Assembly (NCBI RefSeq): GCF_016808335.1
Contig: NC_053147.1
Span: 66,896,960 to 66,960,959, forward strand
DNA length: 64,000 nt
Direction: 5' to 3'
Source of the DNA: Panicum virgatum
Lineage: Eukaryota > Streptophyta > Magnoliopsida > Poales > Poaceae
Under the pieces are notes generated by a model. That model had not been told where the DNA came from. It did not search any database and was given only the letters and a program-made list of their open reading frames with translations. The position numbers and the translations under genes were made by a program. Below are positions 12,601 through 23,699 of this stretch, one piece after another; position 1 is the first letter of the stretch; each line of letters opens with the position of its first letter.

Positions 12601-13060
12601 GTAAGCTCTATTCTATTCTAAGTCGCAATTTCAAGGTTCATATATGTTTTACTAATCAATTATGTTTATTTATGTTGATTGCTTCTTCGGGTGAATAATG
12701 GGTATCACCGTCACGCGCGGCGTCTATTAGTTTCGTAATTTGGCTTTTCGGTATGGATAAACCGCATCCTTTATTTTTCATGATGTATTTTGTGATTTTT
12801 ATTGTCCATCAATGTTTTAATATAAGACTACTTCAAACTATTATATTTGTCTTTTCTGAGGTGTCGTAGTGGTATTATGTCTTTGTAGCATTTTTTTTCC
12901 AGCCCCTCCTAAATTTTTTCCTGGCTCCACCACTGCCAGCATGCACTTCCTGGAGGTGCTATATGCAGTGGGAGAGCTTAGAAATGAGATGATTTTGCCT
13001 CCTTCATTAGCTGTCCCAATCAAAATACAGAACAGCCGCTGATGGCATCCTTACTTCAAG

Positions 13061-14646
13061 GTGAGAGTAGAAACTAGGAAATTGGAGACTTTAAAAGGTA
13101 TTATGTGCTTCTCCAATTCCAAATCTTCCTTCTATATTTGGAGAGACTCCTTTTCTTCCAAGGTCTAATTCTTTAAAGCCCTTTCTGCCATCATGTCTAC
13201 TTGGTTGGGATCTGCCTTTTCCATGAATTGATCAACCATATCCCAGAGAGTCAGGATGACCTGCTGGGCTCTTGGAGGTAATTCTTCCTCCATTCAGTGC
13301 AAAAAATGATGCCTCTTCGACTTGTACTGCATATATTGCACGCTGTAACAAAGTACATCATGGAAAATATTGACCTACACGTACATTTCTTGTTACATGA
13401 CCACATTCCTAATTAACATATTCAACCAAAGCCTCACCTCCAAGAGACAACACAAGAAGCGCTGGCCATTATGCTTGCCTTCCCAGACGAACATGCGCCT
13501 TGGGTGTTTGCCATGGCGTCACCTGACCAAGGACTAATGGTTCACTCCACCCCAAGTGTCATCCTCCTTCCCGTCAGGAACAACATTAACAGAGGATGTC
13601 TACCAAAGGCGAAGATCAAAAGGACCAAATTTATCATCAGAAAAACTATTGCAACATCATGTGATGTCACCCTCAACAACAAATGCATAAACCATGGTAA
13701 CACTATTGGGAGATGAGCACTAACTAGAATGAAATCATAAAATAAGCTACATATTTATTACCTGCACCTCCTCTTCATTTTTATCCTATCTTTCTCTTTC
13801 CTCGTACTCACTGCATCCAAGATCCAGGACCCTCGCCACTATTTTTATGGTTTGCCAGCGATCATTGGATACGATGGTGAGCCCCTCCTCTCCTCGATGC
13901 ATCCTTTGATTTCTCCTTTGCTATTTTTTATCATAGACTCTTTGCAGAGGAGGTTATCTATGTCATTCAATTCGTTAGATTTTTCTTACTACACGTAGCG
14001 GTTGTACCCTATCCTCGTGAAGCATTGCGGCGGCGATGGCGGCGGCATGCCGGCCGAACCACTTGTGCCCTTTCCCCTCAAGCACTGCATTATTGCCTCT
14101 ACTAATACTGTGCATGCAACCCCTCTTTTGGGGGCACATCCTCATGCAACATTGACAGCCATGGGGATCCCGTTGCCAAATCCAAGTTGGGACGTTTCGT
14201 TGGCGATGAGATGCGTTTTAAGGTATATTTTTTGTTTCATGGTTCTTTGATTAGATTGTTTCATTTTTGAATGAGTTCTTCGATTCGTTCCCCTTCAGAT
14301 ATGTTCCTGTGTGCTCTCAATTCCAAATCACACATTAACTAGGCCATGTTTCCACTCTGATTTATTCACTTTTAGACAATTAACCAATATTGTTAATAGC
14401 TTTCTTGTGGCATTTCAAGGGCACAAGCGAGGCCGACATAAAGATGAAAAAAAAACATTTTTCCTAATGGCCATGTCAATTGGGGCAATATGTAGAATGG
14501 TTTTACTACAAGCAATAATATAGTAGTAATTCTCAGTCTTTTGGAGCATAAATTTATTATTGCACATCCACATCACAAAGCAGATGAATCTGCAATAGTA
14601 TTTTTCATAATTCACAGTAGTATTTTTTCATATTCAAGTAGTATTT
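13061..14646. other. Spacer with a possible decayed exon
   Basis: On the minus strand, 13170-13310 encodes a stop-interrupted peptide including EELPPRAQQVILTLWDMVDQ, which may be a fragment of a real but unidentified gene. The remainder is AT-rich and has only short frames. Nothing else is supported. Confidence 0.3.
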
Positions 14647-16170
14647 TGTAACATCCCATATTTTTACAAAATGTTAAATACTCCAAAAATATGAAATTTT
14701 CAAAAACTTTTGTGTGGCAGTGAGTTAGCTAGGGTAATTCAAGGATAAATTCTACCCTTTCCCAAATTCCTAGCAAATAAAATTCAATTTAACATATGGA
14801 TATATTGTTAGTGTGGAATATTTGGATTTTATTTGGATGTATGACTCTACCTTGTTTAATTTTATTTGTATAATTAATTTTTGGTTTGAAATGAGTGGTG
14901 TTTAATTTGGAATGGCCATTCAAATTAAATACAAAAACCTACAACTAACTTGGGCTCAAAGCCCCTAACCTAACCCAACCCAAACTCCCTATCTGGCCCG
15001 CTAACCCCGCCGACCGGCCCAATCCCCCACGCGCGCTCGGCCCAGACTGGCCCAAGCCGCCGCACCCCTCAGCCCACAGCCGCAGCCCTCTCTTCTCTCT
15101 CGCTGAGACGGTCGCTTCTTCCTCCCTACCACTCCGCCGCTCGCCGCTTGCGTCAGCGCCTGCGTCACGGCGCTTGCCCGGCGCGCCCAACGGCCTCGCT
15201 CCGCGCCCAGGGCGACGTCATCTTCCACTACCGCCTCACCACGACCCCGAGCTCCAGTCGGAAATGCCTCGGACCCGCACCGCGTCCGTCCCATCACCGC
15301 CGCTCCCTCGGCGTCCGGGCCCCCCCTGGAACCCTAGCTTCGCACCTCCTTAAGCCCCGGCCTCCGCCCCTAACGAAACCCTAATCAATTCGGGGGTTTT
15401 CCCCTTCCACCGCCGCCAATTTCAAGGAGAGGGGGAGAAGCAGAGGGGAGGGAAGGACGCCGCGAGGAGGACGACCGCGGCCGGGATCTTCGTCACGCCT
15501 GCGCCCCGTACGGCTACGTCGACCGTAGCTGCGCGGCACTGCACAGCCTCGACCCCCCGGCCTCACCTTGCCACCGCACCCAGCTCGGCGTCCACAGGCC
15601 CACCGGTGAGCGCCACTGCCGCCCTTCTTCCTCCGCTTCCCTGTGCCGGCGTCGCCTCTGGCCGTCGTGTTCTAGCCCTAGCCAGCCCTAGGTCACCCTT
15701 GCCCTTTGTGTGTCCGCCTGCAGGAGCCCGACGCCGCTCCGCCGCCGTAGACCACAACCTGCCGTCGCCCTACCCTCGCGCCGCCATGCCGAACTTGCTC
15801 GGCACGGCCACGCCGCGGCCCTGGGAACCAGGTGCCCGCACGTGCGCGCGCGACCCCGAGCTGAGCAAGCATCGGGCGCCGCCTTTTGGCGTGCCCCGGC
15901 GAGGTCCGCCACCACCACCATCCTTTTCGTCGCCGCCACGGCCTCGCCATGACATCACCCTGCGCCCGCGGTGCGCGCGCGAGCGCTCGGTTTCCCGAGG
16001 CTGGGCCTTTGCCTTGCCTTGGCGCTGAGCCACATCGCCGTCGCCGCGCCCACGCCATGACGTCGTGTTCGCGGCATGGCGAGGCCGTAGGGGGACATTC
16101 TGTCGAGCACTTTGCGCGCGTCCGGCCGTTACACCCACGCCCAAGCCACACACACGCACACACGAGCCGA
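14647..16170 (+). mobile_element. Truncated Tekay/Del-type LTR (5' part)
   Basis: It begins TGTAACATCCCATATTTT, closely matching the sense start of the 7-11 kb LTR, followed by an AT-rich stretch and then a GC-rich leader-like region from about 14990. The 3' half of the LTR is absent, and the boundary near 16170 is approximate. It ends just upstream of the gene at 16281, so it may supply that gene's promoter. The many open frames at 14945-16275 reflect GC bias. Confidence 0.5.
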
Positions 16171-16280
16171 GCTGTACCAGATCTAAATGTTTTCTTATTA
16201 TTTTGCTCTTACAGTTGTCTGATTTTTCATGTAGTTACTCATGTCATTGACTGTAATTCTCCTGCAGTAATATAGCAGCG

Positions 16281-17679
16281 ATGGAAATGTGTTACGATGA
16301 GGGCAATCTCCCCATTATGGAAATGTTGGAAATGTGTTCCGATGAGCGCAATCTCCTCATTATGGAAATGTGTTACGATGAACTTGAAATGGTATGCTGT
16401 TACTAGTATAGATGTAAATATCGCACTGTCAGTCAATTTGTCTGTCTATATCTGTATATTTGAAACTGACTGTTGTTTTGAATAAATTGGATCACTGTAG
16501 ATGGACTTTGAACACTTCTCGGTGTACGACAGACTGACAATGGAGAAGTGGACGCGTATTGAAATAATGGCAGGAAAGCTGTGGGAAAAGGTGTGATTTA
16601 CAATTATCGGCAAATTCCGTTATTTAAGAAATTGAGCATCAGACAAGGCTAGATTCCTTATCTGCCTTTATGTTGTGTTTTCAAAACTAATCATTGTTTT
16701 AAAATTCTTTCATGTAACAGTGGCAAAACGGAGCTGCATCATGGGCTATGCAGAGTGCTGGATCATCGACGTCATCACTACCTCCTCTCCCAGCAGCAGG
16801 CCCGCCCCCTATTTTGGAAGAGCTGCTGGGACCAGGATTACAGGCAGTTGATGTTCTCACAGTCACAGAAATCTTGGTCTCCATGACGGAGATACTAGCT
16901 GTCGGAGGATTTCTCGGCGCTCTGGGTTTTGCCGTTAATGTCCTTGGCCCAAGAGTCGCTCTTGCTCAACTTCTTGGTCTAACTGCGACGGCACCAGCTC
17001 TTGGTACACCTAACCAGGTAACACCCATCTGAACCGATGCTGTGAGGGAGTTTGGGTGGGGAGATAACAGGAACAGGAAGTGGGGAGGGCCGGAGCCCCG
17101 GAGGGGGAGGGTTTGGGAACTGAGAGTGACGCTTCGATGAGAATTTTTTGTTTCTGAAATGACTGATTCTCTCTTTCAATCTGGGTTAACCTGCAGGATC
17201 AGTCTCGGCGGACGAGGAGGAGGAGCCGGTGGGGGCCTCCTCAGTGTTACTTGTGCAGCCGCCGTGAGGTGTCACATTTCTTTAGCTGCTGTCAGGATCT
17301 GGTTTGTTACGACTGCGCGTCCGGGCGGGGTCCCGCCATGTGTAGGTGCACCTCCAGGCGCCGTCCAGTGCCGCACCGCCCACAGTACTCGCCGCTTCCA
17401 AGTCGGACAGTGCGCCTCCTCCAGCACCCAATCTGGCAGATCTACAACATCTCAGATGAGCCTAACTTCATCGTAATTCGCTACTTCCGGCCAGAGGACG
17501 CCGCTTATTCGCAAGAGACCACCGGAATCCGTTATACCTTTCACTTCTTCATGGAGGGCGCGCAGTGGACGAGACGCATTTCAGCCTGGTACACTGCTAC
17601 TCCTCACGCCCAGGTGGCGCGGATTTTTCTCATAGAGGACAGCAACCCTGAAGGCAACAACGAGGCCGAGTCTCTGTAG
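16281..17679 (+). CDS. Unknown protein with hydrophobic segment and Cys-rich zinc-binding motif
   Basis: I do not recognise this gene. Four exons (16281-16391, 16501-16590, 16721-17017, 17197-17679) join in phase 0 at GT-AG borders into 326 codons. Residues 1-37 are three imperfect copies of a MEMCYDExNLxI unit. Residues 125-160 are hydrophobic (starting ILAVGGFLGALGFAV) and could be a membrane segment. Residues 183-217 hold eight Cys spaced C-x2-C-x10-C-C-x4-C-x2-C-x8-C-x-C, resembling a B-box or RING-like zinc site. The C-terminal about 90 residues look beta-rich. The ATG was chosen as the first in frame after an acceptor-like site at 16267. The sequence just upstream is an LTR remnant, suggesting LTR-driven expression. 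The exon structure is clear; the function is not. Confidence 0.6.
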
Positions 17680-18436
17680 TCGTCTCCTCACGTCCATTTT
17701 ACTTGAGAAGTATAAACTTCAAACTTGTGTTTCTCTCTTCTACTAGGTTTGTGCCAGTCTGTTGCTACGGGTTCATAAAAAATCCTACCATGCAGTATAT
17801 TACGGTGATGAATTTTGGCACCATAGCCACACATGAGGCAATATTTTGATAGACATTTGTTCAGTGTTGATCCTCTCCCGTATTGGTTGCAACAGTTTTT
17901 TGTTTGCATATGTCCAACTTCTGTGGATAGAATATGCGTGAGCTGGAAATATTCCTCTTAATAGCTTTTGGTTCCAGTAATCTTGCAATTGGAATTCAAC
18001 TTTCTTATCCTATCTGAAATATACGTATAGAGAGTTTCCGTAGTACTTCACTTGGGACAAGGCTAAAATGTTATGGAAGCCTACAGAACATTGAACTTAG
18101 ATTGGGAAGATGATGTATAAATGTACATTGTATTTTCAACTATGTTACTGATTATCTCCATGAAACAAATGTTCTGTCCAATTCTCCTTAGTTTTGTACA
18201 CTGTCAAGCTGATGTTATATATGCTTTATTTTATTTTCTAATAGATTAATAGATGAACACTCAAGAGACCATTATAGAGAGCTTACCAAGGAACAAAATC
18301 TTGGATTTGATGAAGTGCATTTGAAAATTATAGACCAGCGAATTAAAAGAGTACAAAGTTGGTGGTCTTATAGATCCAAGTAATAAAATTTGTTACCCGT
18401 ATCAACGCACGGGTACCGTCCTAGTGTACAATAAGT
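17680..18436 (+). other. 3' region and spacer
   Basis: AT-rich 3' flank of the preceding gene with no strong coding frame. It ends at the AATAAGT target repeat (18430-18436) of the large inverted-repeat element. Confidence 0.4.
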
Positions 18437-18514
18437 GAGACAATTCCCTACAAGCCATTAAAAAAGTTTCCAATTCCCTCCATACCACTATAAAACTTCT
18501 CGTTCCCAATCAGC

Positions 18515-19276
18515 TAGGCCCGGCTCAGGGGCATGGGCAGCAGGGGCGACCGCCTAGGGGGGTGGGGGGGGGGGGACAGTCTTAATGATGTACATGTCAT
18601 GTGTTGGATGCAATGCCCGCAAGTAAATATAGGAAATCAGTGAATGGCAATGATGCTCATGTCCCAAGCAACTTGCCAGATAATTTGATGTTAGTGATCG
18701 GGGATCCATTACTTGGCATGCCATAGCCCTTATTTTCTTATCGTAACTCGTCACATTATTAATCAAGAATTATGAACAAGTTGCAAGCTTATTTTTCTCA
18801 TAAAGAAGTCACAAGTTAAATATAACTACCTCTGGTCCTCCATCTTAGAATAACATTTAAATTTTTTGGACAGATCAAATAAATTCATAAAATTTATACT
18901 GTACCCTTTATTTAACATATTCCTGCATGCACATACCATCTGTTTATAACAGTTATATATGCCTGTCTTACACGTCTCCACGAAATAATCTAAGTAATTG
19001 TGCATGCTACTATTTATTAACCACAAGAGCCGCAAGAAAATTATCTTTTGAGAGTAATTTTCATCCATTCACCCATTCAAATAGGCTTCACAACTCAAAC
19101 GTGACTATATTTTGTACAAGTTTTAAATGCTAAATGTAACTATACGAAGAGAGTATCACTATTTGTTTTAATTATGAGTACTAATAGTTACCTTTATCGT
19201 ATTAAAAAATATTTAACATTAAGGGCCTATAGTACCAAGTTTGCCAAGAGCCCTCAAAATTATAGAGCCGGCGCTG
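18515..19276. mobile_element. Small non-autonomous hAT element
   Basis: The ends are TAGGCCCGGCTC (left) and, read inward from the right, CAGCGCCGGCTC. A perfect 8-bp target duplication CAATCAGC flanks it (18507-18514 and 19277-19284). Excising it restores continuity of the Pack-MULE arm. It is 762 bp, non-coding, and has a poly-G run near 18562. Confidence 0.85.
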
Positions 19277-19486
19277 CAATCAGCCATCGATCAAACTTTT
19301 TTGGACTTCTATGCCACTGCCGTCACCTTTTTGGTGGAACGTCAGTTACCTGCAGATTAAAATTTCCATTTTACCCCTGTCATGTGTGGGCCCCACCCTT
19401 CAATCTTCCTCCGCAGCTCTGGAAAAAAATTCGGTGGAGGCGGGCTGCAAACGCAGCTCCCTGCAGCCCCGCCTGGATGAGAGCCG

Positions 19487-22350
19487 TGTAACACCTCATA
19501 TGTTAATTACTTTTCATTAAGGCTAATTATAGTCATTAGCGTTATAAATCACTAGAGAATAATTTTTCAGCAATTTCTGGATCAGTTCAGCTCGGACCGG
19601 TCTGACGGTCGAACCTGAGTTGGTTGTTTTGGAACCCACAGTATTTAAACCACTCTCACTCTCTCCCACCGGCACTGTCCCTCTCTCTCTCACGCTCACC
19701 AGCTCTCCCTCTCTCCCCAAGCTCCCCTCCCTCACCCAAACCCTAGGATCCAAAAATCCTCCATTTCCAATTAATCCAAGGCCAAGGATGACTCCCAATC
19801 GGTGGTGGGACGTCTCTCCTACTTGATTTCCCCGGGGGTGCTGTGGATTCCAAGTTTTTCGTAGGGGAAAAGCCCATTCAAGGTAATCTAGTGGTTTGGC
19901 TCGATCTCTTGTTCTAAATGGTTTTAGGCGATTTCCTCTGGTCAAACACATCCGCTTGCATCTCTGAACTAGAGCCTAGAAGGGTTGTGGAATTGGTGGG
20001 CGATTTTCGCCGCGCGCACGCCGCCGTTCCCCTCAGGTTCAGATTATCCGGCCTAGTACCGGATCATCCGACCCAACCCTCTTTTTGTGCACAAAAATCA
20101 CTCCAAAAATGCCTAGGTCCGGATCATCCGGCATAGGGTCGGATCATCCGGCACCGTCCAGTGGCAAAAAGTACTGTTTGGTCGGATCATCCAACCTATG
20201 GGCGGATCATCCGACCATGGGGACTTAACGGCAATCCTAAGCCAAAACTTTCTGGTGGTGGTCGGATCATCCGGCGTTGGGCCGGATCATCCGATCAGCA
20301 CAGACCTTCAGTGCTTGTAAAATACGTAGAAAATTACAGAAAAATTAGAAAAATGCAAAACCAATTGTGTTAGCTTCGTATCTTCATGCTCTACATGGTA
20401 GAACCATTAAATGCATGGTTTGAAAACGTCTTCTATGCAATTTTGTTTATGCTAAATAAAGGCCTTTATAGCTTGTTATATGCATAAATAGAGAGTTAGA
20501 TTTATGCATGCATTTCTCATACCATATGCATACGTGTAGCAGCCGCAGCGGAGGAGGTTGTCTACGAGGTGGTTGCGGAGACATAGGAGCCGCTAGGGCA
20601 AGCCCAGCAGGAGGAGAGGCGTGAGAACCCGGCCCAAGGCCCAGTTCACCCCAGTGCAGAGTAGCAACCCGAAGGCAAGCCCTGGTGCATAACTCAATAT
20701 TTTTAAATTATGAAATATTATATATATATATATCTATCTAGTACTTGTGCATTACGTTTCAGGAATTGTTGAAAACTTAGATGCATAATCCTTAGATTCC
20801 TTGAGTCCTATACTAGCAGATGTAGGACGATAGTCATGGCATGCTTAATAGGACTCGGTAGAAGCCGAGTGATTTCTTGTCACTCGCGAGATAAAGGATA
20901 TTATAGAAGTCGAGTAATTGCCGGTTACTCGCGAGATATATAATTATCTTTGTACTTCAGTAATTGAGATATGGAATGCAATGTGGAAATGATGGAAATT
21001 TGAGACCGGACGGGGAAATGTTATTGAGGTGTAGGCATGGCAGCAGGACAGGGTTCCTGGGTGTCTTAGCCCCGTCTGTGTCGATTGAGGACCGTACCGT
21101 TGTTGGCCCTGCTGATCATATTTGAATTGTACTAACCGCACGCCGGGAGTAGGATGTAATCGAAACCGGTAAACCTAGTACTGCTTCGCTTCGAAAGTAC
21201 AGGACCCCATCTCACCTCTTGGGGTAGTCGAGTATTCGCGGAGAAATGGGGATGCATGTATTTACTTTTGGTGGTCTCACGTTGAGCTCGGCTGACCATA
21301 TGATGGTGGGGCGGTCCTGTAGTTTGAGGCGGGGAGGGGAATGGTTGGTGCGTGTGGTCCGACGGGGCTTATGCGTGCCGTGTTGGTTAGGTCTATCTTG
21401 CAAGGTTAAATTGAATCGATTTGCCGTCAGTCGCTCTCGGACATGGGCACCTTGATCACTGCGTCACATCGTAGTAATGAGATGGAATACAAATGATATA
21501 CGATTATGATTACTTGAAATGTCCTTACATATTTCACCATGTTTGCTCTAGATAGGTCAATATTAGTTGAGGTATAAGATATATAAAATCATGAGCTAAA
21601 AGATGGAAAAATAAGGATTTACTTTAGTTTCTTTTCCATAAAACAAACCACCGACCAAAAAGTCTTGCATGTCTAGATATGTGGGCTAAGTATACCCAAT
21701 AGTCGGGTAAATTTTGCTGAGTATTAGTTGCTCAGGGTTTGTTGCCACCATTATTTCAGGACACCCAGACGTTGACTTCTGCCCCTGCTGTGTCAAGTTC
21801 ATCCGCCGGGATGCAGAGGGGTGGGAAGTGGTGGAGAGAGACCCTTAGGCTAGGGGGTTGTTGGGTTGCACACTTGAGGGCTGAGTGTGTAGCCTCTCTG
21901 TTTTGCGTAGACCGGTCTGACCGGTCTGTGGGACCGGCCTGACCGGTGGAGGCATCAGTGTGGTGGTGACCGGTCTGACCGGTTGGGTGAACCGGTCTGA
22001 CCGGTCATGTAAAGCCAGATTGGTAAAAGCTAGTGTAGTTGTAGATTTTCTCTCTTCTTGAACTCCGGTTTCATATATTGTAAAGTTTGTAAATTATACC
22101 ATCATATGTATATTTGAACTTAGTTTGTAAAACTTAATATTTCATAATCATCTTGTGTATGTATTTTTGAGTATTATATTGTGCTCGTACCATCTGCGCG
22201 CACCTTCGCGTGGGACTACCGGTGATGTTTCGATCGGGCCGTGGGTTGAGAAAGAACCGTCAAATTAAGCCATTAAGCTAATACGCCTGATGTGTTCAAA
22301 TGACGGCCATTACACTTAATTTAATGTTTTAATTTAGCGGTTCGGTCACA
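19487..22350 (+). mobile_element. Solo LTR, Tekay/Del-type, with palindromic motif clusters
   Basis: It starts TGTAACACCTCATATG and ends GCGGTTCGGTCACA. It is similar in inverted orientation to the 37.3-40.5 kb LTR, for example around 20800-21460 versus 37920-38560. A TATTTAAA box near 19643 precedes a CT-rich leader. It carries seven GGATCATCC units at 20050-20300 and several ACCGGTCTGACCGGT units at 21905-22005, plus a TA microsatellite near 20713. The flanking pentamers AGCCG and CGCCA do not match, so one edge may be eroded. There is no internal domain. Confidence 0.7.
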
Positions 22351-22948
22351 CGCCAAGTGGATAGGAGAGGTCGCCCTCGCTCCTCTGCGCCACAACAACC
22401 CCTGCTGGCCACCGCCGCGTGCGCGCACGCGACCAAGCTCTGCGGAGTACCTCGGCACGGGCGGGGCCCCACCGCAGGTGCCGCCGGATGGGCGGAAGAA
22501 GGCCCCCCAGGCCGCGGTGGGCGGTTCCATCTTGGAGGGAGACGCCGAGGAGGACCTCTCCACGGCCGCACTGTAGGCCTCGATGGCGCGGCTCGAGGGC
22601 ATCGGGAAGCTGGCCCAGTCGAGGAGGAGCAAGGCGGCCCGTCTTAGCGTCACCTTGAGGCATGAGGCACAGCGTGATGCAAGCGTGCGCGCGCCGCGGA
22701 GGAGGAGTAGGGCGCCAAGCCCGTGCGCGCCATGGAGGAGGAGCAGGGCGGCGAGCGCGAGTAGGAGAGAGCAAGGAGGGGAAGAAGGGTGGCATTGGGA
22801 GGCCGTGGTGACCAGGAGCGGAGCGGGGCTGGTCGGGGTGCAGCGGCCTCGCCAGCGATGTCAGAGGGGGGAACCAGATCATCTGACGTCGGGTCTGCGA
22901 TGGTAGTATGCAGTCACGCGGATCTGGCCGTCCACCTGAGATCCTACG

Positions 22949-23518
22949 ATGCCTCCCACCGGCGGCTCGCACGCGGCTCTCCTGCTTGACGCTGGCTTGG
23001 CTGGCTCGTGTTTTTTGTGCGGAACTCGCTCGCGGCTCTTATGGGATGGCTCGCTTCCTCTTCAACTGCCCTATTCTCCTCCCAGGCTCCCACCACCAGA
23101 ATTCCCCACCACCACCTCTCCATCCCCTTTGCTTGCACCGATGCGCGCAGCGCCCATACCGGCATGTGCCACGCCAGACAATCCCAGAGGCACTGCTGCG
23201 ATGCATGCTCGCTGTGGCCGCAATGACTGCGATGGCCACGACGGCGGAGGAGGCAGCGGTGCTGCGGCCGCGACAACCATGACGGCCGCAACGAAGGAGG
23301 TGGCGGGGGAGAGTGCCGACACCGGGGCCTTCGACGGGGCGGCGGACACGTTCGCCAAGCTAAGGGAAAGAACAAACAGGGCAAGAGCTTGGCGCGCGTC
23401 CATGCTCGGTGGTGATTTCAAGATGATTCTGGACAAGATGGTGTCATGGATCAGCAGTTTCAAGCAGGAGGGGGCAGCCGACTTTGGACATTGTGGGAAT
23501 CTAGTTCTGCTTGGCTAG
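22949..23518 (+). CDS. Chimeric ORF inside the Pack-MULE, unknown product
   Basis: An ATG-started frame of 189 codons lies inside the element. Its first part is low-complexity and GC-rich. The last 60 or so residues (including KMILDKMVSWISSFKQEG) look like genuine protein rather than biased sequence. An AATAAA signal follows at about 23643, so a transcript is plausible. It may be a captured host gene 3' end fused to element sequence. I could not identify the donor gene. Overlapping frames in this GC-rich zone make the call uncertain. Confidence 0.3.
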   Translation: MPPTGGSHAALLLDAGLAGSCFLCGTRSRLLWDGSLPLQLPYSPPRLPPPEFPTTTSPSPLLAPMRAAPIPACATPDNPRGTAAMHARCGRNDCDGHDGGGGSGAAAATTMTAATKEVAGESADTGAFDGAADTFAKLRERTNRARAWRASMLGGDFKMILDKMVSWISSFKQEGAADFGHCGNLVLLG

Positions 23519-23699
23519 CTGTTCTCGTTTTCTGTTGTGATTGCACATGATTGTAACGCTGGAGTTTCTAGCATCTTTCGTTTTTCCTTTTCGTTTGAAC
23601 CTATGTATAGATTGACATTGTGTTGTAAATTTTCTTGGATTTGAATAAAAAGTGATGCTGATTGTTGCAAGTTGAGAGATGCACAAAATGGTCTGTTGT

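Larger units (their letters stand above)
7023..12935. mobile_element. hAT transposon, itself interrupted by a solo LTR
   Basis: The right terminus read inward is CAGTGGTGGAGCCAGG, a typical plant hAT end. The left terminus is CAGTGGC, after which a giant LTR is inserted. The flanking octamers CTAGCAGG (7015-7022) and CCAGCATG (12936-12943) match at 6 of 8 positions, consistent with an old 8-bp target duplication. Removing the element rejoins the HARBI1-like reading frame, which independently supports the borders. The right part carries decayed transposase. Confidence 0.7.
6626..13060 (+). pseudogene. HARBI1/ALP1-like (PIF/Harbinger transposase-derived) gene, disrupted
   Basis: The frame from ATG 6626 resembles the N-terminal half of plant HARBI1/ALP1-like proteins. 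A conserved block follows at 6890-7000 with key words EEQVSMFLH and GHNQRF. It then continues across a transposon at 12940-13060 with VLYAVGELRNEMI and WHPYFK before a GT donor. Between 6840 and 6860 one C is missing, so FFQLCDLF is read in another frame. A TGA interrupts the exon just before WHPYFK. No exon with the expected DDE catalytic residues is visible downstream. The gene is dead through a frameshift, a stop and a 5.9-kb hAT insertion. The family assignment rests on motif recognition. Confidence 0.6.

Noticed and set aside
14945..16275. Several frames of 80-156 codons
   Set aside because: Same GC-rich LTR leader situation. Both strands are open and the sequence is non-protein-like.
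20050..20300. CRISPR-like array of GGATCATCC repeats
   Set aside because: Units are too short and irregularly spaced, and the DNA is a plant LTR. Treated as a motif cluster instead.
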